Below, piece by piece: positions 18,344 through 26,518 of a DNA stretch of 64,000 bases. Source of the stretch: Suilimivivens sp963650485 (GTDB lineage Bacteria; Bacillota; Clostridia; Lachnospirales; Lachnospiraceae); NCBI GenBank assembly GCA_963650485.1, contig CAVJLN010000011.1, positions 5,699 to 69,698 on the forward strand, read 5' to 3'. Position 1 is the first letter of the stretch, and every line of letters begins with the position of its first letter. Both the position numbers and the translations under genes were made by a program. The notes beneath the pieces were generated by a model, which was given only the letters and a program-made list of their open reading frames with translations, had not been told where the DNA came from and made no database searches.

Positions 18344-19747
18344 TTATTTGCGGTCTTTCCCGTTCTTCATGGCCGTTGTCTGATTGCTGTCGATGCCTTC
18401 GGTACTCTCCGGCTTAATCAGAATCTTCAGCGTCAACAGCATGAGCTTCAAATCCAACCATAAGGAATAATTCTCAATATAAGACAGATCCAGCTTTAAC
18501 TTGTCATACGGTGTCGTGTTATATTTACCATAAACCTGCGCATATCCGGCAAGTCCTGCTTTTACCTTCATACGGAATACAAATTCCGGCATCTGCTCCA
18601 CATACTGTGCAATAATTTCCGGACGTTCGGGACGCGGTCCGATAAAGGACATATCCCCCATCAGAATATTAAACAACTGTGGAAGCTCATCGATCCGCAC
18701 CATACGGATAAACTTACCAATCGGCGTGATCCGGCTGTCATTCTTGGAAGCAAGTCTCGCCACACCATCCTTTTCTGCATCCACCTTCATACTGCGGAAT
18801 TTCATGATCTTGAATTCCCTGCCGCCACAGGTACACCGCGTCTGCTTATACAAAACTGGACCGCCATCGTAACACTTGATACAAATCGCCGTAATCAGCA
18901 TGATTGGTGACGTAATAACTGTCAGTATGAGGGAAAAAACAAGATCAATGATTCTCTTTGCCATGCGCTGTTCAACGGTAAGCGCATATTCTCTCGTTAA
19001 GAAAATCGGCGTATCGAACAGATGAAGCTGATCGGCTCCGGCAATCAGCACATCCGGAATCTTCGGCATCATATAAACACGAATAGACCGGCTGTAACAG
19101 TATTTCAACAGCTTATTCCGGTCTTCGGTGGAAATATCCCATAATACAACAGCGCGGAATCCGGAATCAATCTCTTCCTGGATCTTCCAGATTCCTTCCT
19201 TAATATTCACACATTTCGTAATGCGGTACTTGTCCTTGCGGGACTCAAATTTCCGCAGAATATCTTCAATACTGCGGTGTCCGTGTACGAGCAGCATTTC
19301 TCTCGGTGGAAATACCCTGCGGTAAACCCAGTTGCAGAACGTCGTCCAGATTCCCGAAATCAGGAGCTGCACCACGAGTGCCTGTGCAAAGTATACTACC
19401 GGCACAAGGCGGTTGCTCATCAGGGAAATCTGAAAATAAGTAATCACATCCACAATACACAGGGACACCAGCTGGGAAAGAAACACATCTCCCGGCTTCA
19501 GATAGCCGATTTTCAACCCGCCGTACGTGCTCGTGAAGAAAAACAGCAGTACAAAATAAATAGCAATAATCAGTATATGTCCCTTGAAGAAGAATTTCAG
19601 TCCCAGATTAAAACGGTTTACAATCGGGTAGTAATTCCGGAACCAGATATAAGCATAAACTGCTGTTTCTAACAGAAGGCTGATAAGGCTCAGCCATAAT
19701 ACACATACTCGCTTCAGAGATTCCAAACGTCTCACGTCGCACCTCAC
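18344..19747 (-). CDS. polyprenyl-phosphate sugar phosphotransferase (WbaP/CpsE-like)
   Basis: 467 residues: four N-terminal membrane helices and a CoA-binding-like middle domain, then the bacterial sugar transferase domain from about residue 265 (MAKRIIDLVFSLILTVITSP). The catalytic region shows KFRSMKVDAEKDG, RITPIGKFIR, DELPQLFNIL and SFIGPRPERPE. It loads the first sugar-phosphate on undecaprenyl phosphate and so starts each repeat unit. The start is a GTG at 19747; a second GTG at 19735 sits 6 bases after GAGG and is equally possible. Second gene of the operon. Confidence 0.9.
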   Translation of the reverse strand: MRCDVRRLESLKRVCVLWLSLISLLLETAVYAYIWFRNYYPIVNRFNLGLKFFFKGHILIIAIYFVLLFFFTSTYGGLKIGYLKPGDVFLSQLVSLCIVDVITYFQISLMSNRLVPVVYFAQALVVQLLISGIWTTFCNWVYRRVFPPREMLLVHGHRSIEDILRKFESRKDKYRITKCVNIKEGIWKIQEEIDSGFRAVVLWDISTEDRNKLLKYCYSRSIRVYMMPKIPDVLIAGADQLHLFDTPIFLTREYALTVEQRMAKRIIDLVFSLILTVITSPIMLITAICIKCYDGGPVLYKQTRCTCGGREFKIMKFRSMKVDAEKDGVARLASKNDSRITPIGKFIRMVRIDELPQLFNILMGDMSFIGPRPERPEIIAQYVEQMPEFVFRMKVKAGLAGYAQVYGKYNTTPYDKLKLDLSYIENYSLWLDLKLMLLTLKILIKPESTEGIDSNQTTAMKNGKDRK

Positions 19748-19769
19748 TCACTTCTATATCTTTTCGTAC

Positions 19770-20699
19770 CTATATATCTTCCTTAATCAGATAAATCGGT
19801 CTGCGCTTCACTTCCAGATAAGTCTTGGCAAGATACTGTCCAAGGATACCCATGCAGAAGAACTGCACGCCGCTGATCAGCAGGATAATGCACACAAGAG
19901 ACGGCCATCCTGATGTCTTGTCCCCGAAAATCATGGCCCTTACCCAGATAAAAACAAGGAAAGCAAACGCCAGAATACAGAACAGGACTCCCATCAGGGC
20001 TGCAAGTGCCAGCGGTGCCGTTGAAAACGACGTAATTCCTTCAATGGAATACACGAACAGCTTCCAGAAGGACCATTTGGTCTCGCCCTTCTTACGTTCG
20101 ATATTCTCATATTCCAGCCACTTGGTTTCATAGCCGACCCAGCCATAGATCCCCTTCGTAAAACGGTTATACTCCGGCATCGAAAGAATGGCGTCCACTA
20201 CCTGCCTGGTCATCAGGCGGTAGTCTCTGGCACCATCCACGATTTCCGTCTTTGAAATTTTGTGCATCAGTTTATAAAAGCATCTGGCAAAAAAAGAGCG
20301 TATCTTCGGTTCGCCCTTCCTTGTAACTCTTCTCGTGGCAACCGAATCATAACCCTGATCGATATAGGAAAACATCTCAGGAAGAAGAGATGGTGGATCC
20401 TGCAGATCGGCATCCAAGAATACGGCATAATCTCCGCGGCACTTCTCAAGACCTGCATAAATCGCCGCTTCCTTTCCAAAATTACGGGAAAAGGACAGAA
20501 GATGCACACGGTTGTCTTCTTCGATCAGCTTCTTTACCTCTGCAACGGTATGATCCCGCGAACCATCATCCACATAAATCAGTTCGAAATCCAGATCTTT
20601 TTCTTTGAAAAAAGACTGATTTTTTAAAAACTCGTTGTAAAAATCCCGTACATTTTCCTCTTCATTATAGCACGGAACAATCGCACTCAATAATTTCAT
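19770..20699 (-). CDS. GtrB/DPM1-like membrane glycosyltransferase
   Basis: 309 residues: a GT2 domain (IVPCYNEEENV, VDDGSRDHT, SFSRNFGKEAAIYAGL, FLDADLQDPP) followed by two membrane helices near residues 230-300. This is the arrangement of enzymes that make polyprenyl-phosphate-linked single sugars, which GT39-like proteins then use; the GT39-like gene at 8822-10636 in the same operon fits as the partner. It is the first gene of the exopolysaccharide operon. GAGGA is 6 bases before the ATG. Confidence 0.88.
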   Translation of the reverse strand: MKLLSAIVPCYNEEENVRDFYNEFLKNQSFFKEKDLDFELIYVDDGSRDHTVAEVKKLIEEDNRVHLLSFSRNFGKEAAIYAGLEKCRGDYAVFLDADLQDPPSLLPEMFSYIDQGYDSVATRRVTRKGEPKIRSFFARCFYKLMHKISKTEIVDGARDYRLMTRQVVDAILSMPEYNRFTKGIYGWVGYETKWLEYENIERKKGETKWSFWKLFVYSIEGITSFSTAPLALAALMGVLFCILAFAFLVFIWVRAMIFGDKTSGWPSLVCIILLISGVQFFCMGILGQYLAKTYLEVKRRPIYLIKEDI

Positions 20700-20786
20700 G
20701 GTCTATCCTCAGTTAATTTTACAACATGATATGAATTCTTCAGAGCTTATTTGTAAAATTGCCGCTTCACAGCTTTCTTTTACTCA

Positions 20787-20806
20787 TGTGGTTACAGTGT
20801 ACCACA
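20787..20806. promoter_or_regulatory. imperfect palindrome upstream of the exopolysaccharide operon
   Basis: TGTGGT and ACCACA arms with inner TAC/GTA form a 20-base dyad about 90 bases before the first gene of the operon. It could be an operator. No clear promoter hexamers adjoin it, so the call is tentative. Confidence 0.35.
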
Positions 20807-20823
20807 TTTTTTTCTTTCCTACA

Positions 20824-20869
20824 ACACAGGAACAGGTCAGCCGCAAAACGCCGGGCTGACCTGCTGTGT
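20824..20869 (-). terminator. long hairpin after the D-lactate dehydrogenase gene
   Basis: CAGGTCAGCC (20833-20842) pairs with GGCTGACCTG (20854-20863) and, after a 3-base bulge, ACACAG pairs with CTGTGT. It stands about 45 bases downstream of the ldhA stop on the minus strand and before the exopolysaccharide operon. It lacks a run of U, so termination is likely but not certain. Confidence 0.55.
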
Positions 20870-20912
20870 GCCTCATTACATTCTATTTAACCATGCTCCC
20901 GTAAGAATGCAT

Positions 20913-21887
20913 CTATTCTACCTTATTGACCAGTTTCTCACCACGTTCGTAAGCCGCGATGTTTCCGAAGGTTGTCTCTGCAATATTCTGTAATGCTTCG
21001 TTCGTAAGGAAGGCCTGATGAGATGTCACAAGCACATTCGGCATGGATACCAGCAATGCCAGAACATCATCCTCAATAATTTCATTCGAGCAGTCCTCAT
21101 AAAAGTACTCAGCTTCCTCCTCGTATACATCAAGGCCTGCCGCCCCGATCTTCTTTTCCTTTAATCCACCAAGCAGCGCCTCTTTCTTCACCAGCGCCCC
21201 TCTCGATGTATTAATCAGTATCACGCCATTCTTCATCATCTGAATACTTTCTTCATCAATAATATGATGGGTCTGCGTGGTCAATGGACAATGCAGGGAA
21301 ATGATGTCACTGTTCTGAAACAGTTCTTCCTTTTCCACATAGGTTACAGGAAGGGATGCATCCGGATAAGGATCGTAAGCCAATACCTTCATGCCAAAGC
21401 CCTGACAGATGTTGATAAAGGTCTTACCGATCTTACCGGTTCCAATGACGCCGACGGTCTTTCCATGAAGGTCAAAGCCGGTCAGTCCATTTAATGTGAA
21501 GTTGCCCTCTCTTGTCCGGTTATAAGCCTTGTGGAGCTTCCTGTTCAGACAAAGCAGCATTCCCATCGCATGTTCGGCAACGGCATAAGGCGAATACGCC
21601 GGCACACGCACTACCTGTATCTTTCCTGCTGCCGCCTTGCGATCCACATTGTTAAAACCGGCACAGCGTAATGCAATCAGCTTCACGCCATGTCTGCAAA
21701 GCCGGTCGATCGCAGGCGCATCGATGACATCATTTACAAATGCGCACACCACTTCACAGCCTTCTGCCAACGCTGCGGTTTCATAGCGCAGCTTCGTCTC
21801 AAAATAAATAATTTCATAACCTTCCGGTTTCTTCTTTTCAAACCATTCCTTATCATATGGTTTGGTATCATACATCGCAATCTTCAT
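20913..21887 (-). CDS. ldhA: D-lactate dehydrogenase (NAD-dependent)
   Basis: 324 residues of the D-isomer 2-hydroxyacid dehydrogenase family, closely following the LdhA pattern: RCAGFNNVD, VPAYSPYAVAEHAMGM, the NAD site GVIGTGKIG, and the catalytic triad Arg in NTSRGAL, Glu in GLDVYEEEAE and His in TSHQAF. It reduces pyruvate to D-lactate to reoxidise NADH in fermentation. It lies downstream of lspA but is separated by about 150 bases, so it may have its own promoter. AAGGAATG precedes the ATG. Confidence 0.92.
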   Translation of the reverse strand: MKIAMYDTKPYDKEWFEKKKPEGYEIIYFETKLRYETAALAEGCEVVCAFVNDVIDAPAIDRLCRHGVKLIALRCAGFNNVDRKAAAGKIQVVRVPAYSPYAVAEHAMGMLLCLNRKLHKAYNRTREGNFTLNGLTGFDLHGKTVGVIGTGKIGKTFINICQGFGMKVLAYDPYPDASLPVTYVEKEELFQNSDIISLHCPLTTQTHHIIDEESIQMMKNGVILINTSRGALVKKEALLGGLKEKKIGAAGLDVYEEEAEYFYEDCSNEIIEDDVLALLVSMPNVLVTSHQAFLTNEALQNIAETTFGNIAAYERGEKLVNKVE

Positions 21888-22039
21888 ATTACATTCCTTC
21901 TTTCCTGTTTTTATAGACGCTCCGACCGTCTTTCCCGGATCGTCTTCCGGTTGCCGAATATTTCAAACATTCATTTCCGTTATGTAGTATTACCGGATTT
22001 AATCACGGTTATGATTACAACTGTTCAGCACCTTCACCG

Positions 22040-22552
22040 TTACTTTGCGTCTTTCTTCTTTAGAGAAAGAATCGCATCTGTTTCTTCGGGTTTGTAATAA
22101 AACAGGAACAGAAAAATCAGTACGAAAACGGTAACCGTCACATAACAGTCTGCCACATTAAACTTTGGGAAATTAATCGGAACAAAGTAGATAAAGTCCA
22201 CCACGTATCGGTTCATGACACGGTCGATCAGATTTCCAACTGCCCCACTGATCAGAAAAACTCCACAGAGCCGGATCGGGTTGAACCTTTCGTTGTCAGG
22301 AAGAGTAACCAACTTATAGATCACAAATGCAATAATTACAAGCGTAACGAAAATCAACGGAAGCTGCAGTCCACGGAAGGATCCGAACGCGGCTCCCGTA
22401 TTCTCAAGGTAGGAAAATTCCAGTACCCCTTTAATCAACACAAGGCTTTCCTTTCCCTTTAATGCCGCTACCGCCCACTGCTTCGTCAACTGATCCAGTG
22501 CGATTGCAATAATCATAATCAGAATTCCAATCAGAGTCTGCTTCTTTTTCAT
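22040..22552 (-). CDS. lspA: lipoprotein signal peptidase (signal peptidase II)
   Basis: About 170 residues with four membrane helices. The two catalytic aspartates are visible in GAVGNLIDR and FNVADCYV, and the family's LDQLTKQW and ENTGAAFG motifs are present. It cleaves prolipoproteins before the lipidated Cys; several lipoproteins are encoded in this window. The frame is open from a GTG at 22561, but AAGGAG with 8-base spacing points to the ATG at 22552. It follows the ECF transporter genes. Confidence 0.95.
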   Translation of the reverse strand: MKKKQTLIGILIMIIAIALDQLTKQWAVAALKGKESLVLIKGVLEFSYLENTGAAFGSFRGLQLPLIFVTLVIIAFVIYKLVTLPDNERFNPIRLCGVFLISGAVGNLIDRVMNRYVVDFIYFVPINFPKFNVADCYVTVTVFVLIFLFLFYYKPEETDAILSLKKKDAK

Positions 22553-22633
22553 ATGATACACTCCTTAACACCTTTCTCATCCCAATAAATCTTACGATAC
22601 ATAATAACCAATCTGAATTCTTACCACGTCTTC

Positions 22634-23467
22634 TTATAAAAACGGATTATAATACCGGCTTCCATCCCAGAAGGTGATGACCAGTCCGCCAACCAGAATC
22701 ACAGTTCCAATGATCAGCGTAATCCAGTCGCTCTTTTTCATAGGACGCTTCCGATACCAGGTCCGCTTCTCCTTCTTGCCAAATCCACGAAGCTCCATGG
22801 CATTACTGATCGTTTCGATACGATTGAGGCTCGACATGACAAGTGGAAGCAGAATAGCTACCGAATTCTTCATTCTCGTCAGCACCTTATCCTTACCGGA
22901 CAGATCCACACCACGGGCCTGCTGCGCCTGACTGATGTTGTGGTACTCACGCTGCACGTCCGGAATATAACGGAGCGCCAGACTCACCGAATAGCCAATC
23001 CGGTAATTCACCCCGATTCCCGAAAGGCTCGCCGCGAACTCACTCGGATCTGTACATGCAATAAAAAGCAGTGCCACCGGTACCACGCAGACCACCTTCA
23101 TCGTCATATTCAGATGATAAAAAAGCTGCTGTGCCGTAATCGTATAGGGACCTGCAATCGTGAAAAGCACATCCCGGCTCTCATAAAGCTTCACCCCATA
23201 TTCCGGAGAAAACAGATACACAAAGAAATTATTCAGCAGTAAAAATACCGCTGCAAGTCCCAGCACAAAGCTGATATCCTTAATTTTTATTTTGCTCAGT
23301 TTAAAAATAAGAAAACTGAAAGCAAGCATGACAACCAGTACTCTGGTATCATAGGTTACCATGGACGCAATGCTCCACATCAGGAAAAACAGAAGCTTCG
23401 TTGTTCCGGTCAGTTCATGTACAAAGCTCTGCCGCTTGATATAACTTAAAATTGCAACCTTAGCCAC
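22634..23467 (-). CDS. ecfT: ECF transporter T component (EcfT)
   Basis: About 277 residues, polytopic, with the two coupling motifs that contact the ATPases: QQARGVD and AMELRGFG. It links the ATPase pair to the substrate-binding S protein. The frame extends back to 23512 inside the ATPase gene, but a GTG at 23467 preceded by GGAGG with proper spacing and overlapping the ATPase stop (GTGGCTAA) is the better start. Gene order S, A-A, T gives a complete transporter. Confidence 0.9.
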   Translation of the reverse strand: MAKVAILSYIKRQSFVHELTGTTKLLFFLMWSIASMVTYDTRVLVVMLAFSFLIFKLSKIKIKDISFVLGLAAVFLLLNNFFVYLFSPEYGVKLYESRDVLFTIAGPYTITAQQLFYHLNMTMKVVCVVPVALLFIACTDPSEFAASLSGIGVNYRIGYSVSLALRYIPDVQREYHNISQAQQARGVDLSGKDKVLTRMKNSVAILLPLVMSSLNRIETISNAMELRGFGKKEKRTWYRKRPMKKSDWITLIIGTVILVGGLVITFWDGSRYYNPFL

Positions 23468-25193
23468 GGGCCGAAACCTCCTTTTCCTCCTGTGTATGTT
23501 CTTCCTGTGCAATAAACCGCTCCGTCAGTCTCTGAGGCGGTTCCACACCACATTTTAAGCTTAACGTATAAAGGCTTGTCTCCTTTAAGCTTGCACGTTT
23601 CACAAGCTCCGGATCATTCAGCACATGCGCGGATGTCGTATCTGCAAGCAGCTTTCCTTCGCAGAATACAATCGCCCGCTTTGTATATTCCAGCATGAGA
23701 TGCATATCATGCGTAATCATCAAAATCGTAAATCCCTGTTCATTGAGTTCCTTTAAAAACTCCATGATTTCGGTATAATGGTGATAATCCTGTCCTGCCG
23801 TAGGTTCATCGAGAATAATCACCTGCGGACGCTGCACCAGAATACTTGCAATCGTCACTCGTTTCTTTTGCCCAAAGCTCAATGCGGAAACCGGCCATTT
23901 CCGGAATGGATACAATCCACAGATCTTTAAGGTTTCTTCTACCCGTTCCTTCCGCTCATCCGGTGTCATATCTGTCTGCAAAAGTGCCATTTCCACTTCA
24001 TCCCAGATCATCGGCTTTGAAATCATCTGATTAGGATTCTGCATAACATAACCAATATATGATGCTCTCTCTTTAATCGTATCCTGGGAAAGATCTCTTC
24101 CATTAAAGGAAATCGTTCCTTCCTGCGGGCGTTCAAAGCCACAGATCAACTTGGCAAGCGTACTCTTTCCGGCACCATTCTTCCCGACAATGCTGACCAT
24201 TTCTCCCGGATAAATCGTAAAATTCACGTCCTCGAGATTCTTCTTTCCTTCGCCATAGCCGAATGAAAGATGCTCTACCTTTAAAAGTTCTTCTCCCTGC
24301 TGCTGTTCTTTTACACTCTCCTGCTGCTCTAAAACCCAGTTCTTTACCTGCTGCTTCTGGGCATCCGTAAGTTTTAACATATCCGGATGCTCCGGGCAGA
24401 TTTCCGGTGTCACCGGAACCTGTGCATACCTAAGCGCCGTAAGATAAAGCGGTTCCCGGATTCCTCTTTCCATTAAGAAATTCTCACAAAGCAGTTCTCT
24501 CGGTGTTAAATCCGTCACAATAGCTCCGTCCTGCATCAACACCACGCGGTCCACGTGCCGCCATAGGACATCCTCGAGACGATGTTCGATAATAAGGACT
24601 GCTGCTCCGGTTTTCTCCTGAATTTCATCAATCAGTTCAATTGTAGTCCGGCCTGCTGCCGGATCTAAGTTCGCAAGCGGCTCATCGAATAAAAGCACCT
24701 TCACATCATCCACCATAACGCCGGCAAGACTGACACGCTGCTTCTGCCCTCCGGACAATTCATGCGGTGCATGATCCAGGTGATGTTCAATATCCACAAG
24801 CTGTGCCACCCTCTGCACCGTTTTCTTCATATCCTCCTGCGGTACACAGTCATTCTCAAGTGCAAAAGCAATGTCCTCTGCCACGGTCAGTCCGATAAAC
24901 TGTCCGTCCGTATCCTGCAGAACCGTTCCTACGATATGGCTTAAATCAAAGATGCTGCTCTGTGCCACATCTTTACCGTCTACCAGAACCTTACCGGTAA
25001 TTTTACCGGGATACGCATAGGGAATCAGACCATTGATACAGCTTGCAATGGTACTCTTGCCACTGCCGCTTGCTCCGGCAATGAGAATCTTCTGACCGGG
25101 ATATATATCCAGATTGATGTGATGCAGCGTCGGCTCTGCCTGTGCATCATATTGAAATCCAAAATCCTGAAATGAAATGATTGGAGAAGTCAT
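23460..25193 (-). CDS. ECF transporter ATPase, two fused ATP-binding domains
   Basis: 577 residues with two complete ABC ATPases: domain 1 with GASGSGKST, ELSGGQKQR and VLLFDEPLANLD; domain 2 from about residue 300 with GKNGAGKST, LSFGQKKR and VIILDEPTAGQD. Most ECF systems use two separate proteins; fused forms occur, for example YkoD-like. It powers uptake with EcfT and the S component. It is separated from the S gene by a terminator-like hairpin, so it is probably made at a lower level than the S component. Confidence 0.92.
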   Translation of the reverse strand: MTSPIISFQDFGFQYDAQAEPTLHHINLDIYPGQKILIAGASGSGKSTIASCINGLIPYAYPGKITGKVLVDGKDVAQSSIFDLSHIVGTVLQDTDGQFIGLTVAEDIAFALENDCVPQEDMKKTVQRVAQLVDIEHHLDHAPHELSGGQKQRVSLAGVMVDDVKVLLFDEPLANLDPAAGRTTIELIDEIQEKTGAAVLIIEHRLEDVLWRHVDRVVLMQDGAIVTDLTPRELLCENFLMERGIREPLYLTALRYAQVPVTPEICPEHPDMLKLTDAQKQQVKNWVLEQQESVKEQQQGEELLKVEHLSFGYGEGKKNLEDVNFTIYPGEMVSIVGKNGAGKSTLAKLICGFERPQEGTISFNGRDLSQDTIKERASYIGYVMQNPNQMISKPMIWDEVEMALLQTDMTPDERKERVEETLKICGLYPFRKWPVSALSFGQKKRVTIASILVQRPQVIILDEPTAGQDYHHYTEIMEFLKELNEQGFTILMITHDMHLMLEYTKRAIVFCEGKLLADTTSAHVLNDPELVKRASLKETSLYTLSLKCGVEPPQRLTERFIAQEEHTQEEKEVSARG

Positions 25194-25210
25194 GTGAAAA
25201 CCTTTCTTTT

Positions 25211-25252
25211 AAAAATAATCAGAGCTGCCGCCTGTACGCAACAGCTCTGATT
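25211..25252 (-). terminator. attenuating terminator between ECF S and A genes
   Basis: AATCAGAGCTG (25217-25227) pairs perfectly with CAGCTCTGATT (25242-25252). On the minus strand the stem is followed by ATTTTT. It lies after the S-component stop and before the ATPase ATG, so it would cut most transcripts after the S gene. Confidence 0.85.
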
Positions 25253-25268
25253 CTCTCGTACTGCTTAA

Positions 25269-25811
25269 TTAATCTTCCTTATTTAAAGAACCTTTCTTAA
25301 CAAGGGTCTTGGAATATGCGAATAACAGTAATGTTCCAACAACACCGGTGGTAATGATGTTTGCAACAGATGCCATAAGTCCCTGTGCAAACAGCTTCTC
25401 AACAGGTTCAGAATAAATCAGAATGTCAAGAACCGGTGCAACGACAGCCCATGCTACCAGGTGAGCAACGATCTGTGCAATGTTGAACTTAATCATCTTC
25501 TTGCTGTCGAAGCCATCACTTAAGTCAAGCTTCATGGTCATAAGACCAATGATCACACCTACTACTGCGGATGCAATGATCCAGCTCCACCAGGGACCAT
25601 AGCTTGTTGCATCAATCAGGGTGTGTCCGATAAATCCGATCAGTGCACCTGCAATCGGTCCAAACAGGGTAGCAAACATTGCAAGGATTGCATACTGTAA
25701 GCTGATGTTGGTGTTCGGTACAGGTGAAGGAATTGCAATCTTACCTAATACAAAGAATAAGGCAGCTCCAATACCAATCGCAACTACTGTTTTAACAGAA
25801 AATTTCTTCAT
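25269..25811 (-). CDS. ECF transporter S component (UPF0397-like)
   Basis: About 180 residues, five or six membrane helices, Ala/Gly/Ile-rich, with PSPVPNTNISLQYAIL and FGPIAGALIGFIGHTLID, the pattern of the UPF0397 group often annotated as a riboflavin-type ECF substrate protein. The actual vitamin is not decided by sequence. The frame is open from 25862 but GGGAGGA seven bases before the ATG at 25811 marks the start. It has a near-consensus promoter at 25861-25889. Its promoter, leader and first codons are duplicated at 36144-36233. Confidence 0.88.
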   Translation of the reverse strand: MKKFSVKTVVAIGIGAALFFVLGKIAIPSPVPNTNISLQYAILAMFATLFGPIAGALIGFIGHTLIDATSYGPWWSWIIASAVVGVIIGLMTMKLDLSDGFDSKKMIKFNIAQIVAHLVAWAVVAPVLDILIYSEPVEKLFAQGLMASVANIITTGVVGTLLLFAYSKTLVKKGSLNKED

Positions 25812-25873
25812 TTGTGAGTCCTCCCTCATAATAGTATAGATGTTATCCATTACGAGGGTCATTATAGCATAGA
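25783..25873. repeat. source copy of a duplicated promoter/leader segment
   Basis: 91 bases covering the first ~10 codons, ribosome site, leader and -10 of the ECF S gene. About 90% identical by eye to 36144-36233, same orientation. Confidence 0.88.
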
Positions 25874-25889
25874 ATACTATGTGTTACAA
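25861..25889 (-). promoter_or_regulatory. promoter of the ECF transporter operon
   Basis: Minus strand: -35 TTGTAA (25884-25889), 17-base spacer, -10 TATAAT (25861-25866). The spacer holds the dyad CATAG-N4-CTATG, a possible repressor site. The predicted leader is about 45 bases and has CCCTC/GAGGG arms overlapping the ribosome site. Confidence 0.85.
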
Positions 25890-25915
25890 GAAATCTTTGC
25901 TTTCGAACATGCCTG

Positions 25916-26518
25916 TCACTTTTTCTCTCCTTCCGGGAAAATAATCTTGAATACAAAGAAGAAGATCACCATGGACACGCCACCCGTAATAAAGGTCACA
26001 AGAAGATTATAGATCGCCGGGGCAACATAAGCTGCTGCGATTGGCATCCACAGATTATTAAATCCATTGCACACAAGGGAGATCAGTATCCAAGCAATAA
26101 AATACCACATGGCCTGATAGATTGGATTGCCATGACTCTTGAAGGTAATATTTCTCTGAAGGGGGAAATTGATGCACTGTGCCAGGAAGGAACCCGTCTC
26201 ATAACTGATAAAATATCCAAGTCCCCCACCGATCTTTACTGCCCCCGATGCATCATACAGCACATTGTACCCTAACAGACTCCAGGAGAAATCCACGCCC
26301 AAAATATGCAATTCCTTCTTCGGCCACATAAATTCTGTTCCTGCCAGTTCTTCTCCAAGTATTCCAGGCATAAAGGTAAACACAAGGTATTGAAGCACGG
26401 TCACACTCATGCTGAATACCCAAAAATAAAAAATCTGATAGATCCATTTAGAAAGGCGAGGATATCTCTGTGCAAAGGCTGCCCATTTTTCCTGCCATTT
26501 GGCCGCCAACTGACTCAT
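25916..26518 (-). CDS. GtrA-like membrane protein
   Basis: 200 residues with about four membrane helices. The stretch CINFPLQRNITFKSHGN matches the conserved Asn/Arg/Phe region of GtrA-family proteins, which are thought to move polyprenyl-linked sugars or act with glycosyltransferases. It is longer than the usual 130-150 residues because of a loop after helix 1. It starts in an ATGA overlap with the GH3 gene (26515-26518), so it is the last gene of the carbohydrate operon. It is convergent with nothing and ends about 50 bases before the ECF promoter. Confidence 0.68.
   Translation of the reverse strand: MSQLAAKWQEKWAAFAQRYPRLSKWIYQIFYFWVFSMSVTVLQYLVFTFMPGILGEELAGTEFMWPKKELHILGVDFSWSLLGYNVLYDASGAVKIGGGLGYFISYETGSFLAQCINFPLQRNITFKSHGNPIYQAMWYFIAWILISLVCNGFNNLWMPIAAAYVAPAIYNLLVTFITGGVSMVIFFFVFKIIFPEGEKK

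Noticed and set aside
25811..25866. Riboswitch in the ECF leader
   Set aside because: The leader is only about 45-50 bases and I recognise no known aptamer; the CCCTC/GAGGG pairing alone is not enough.
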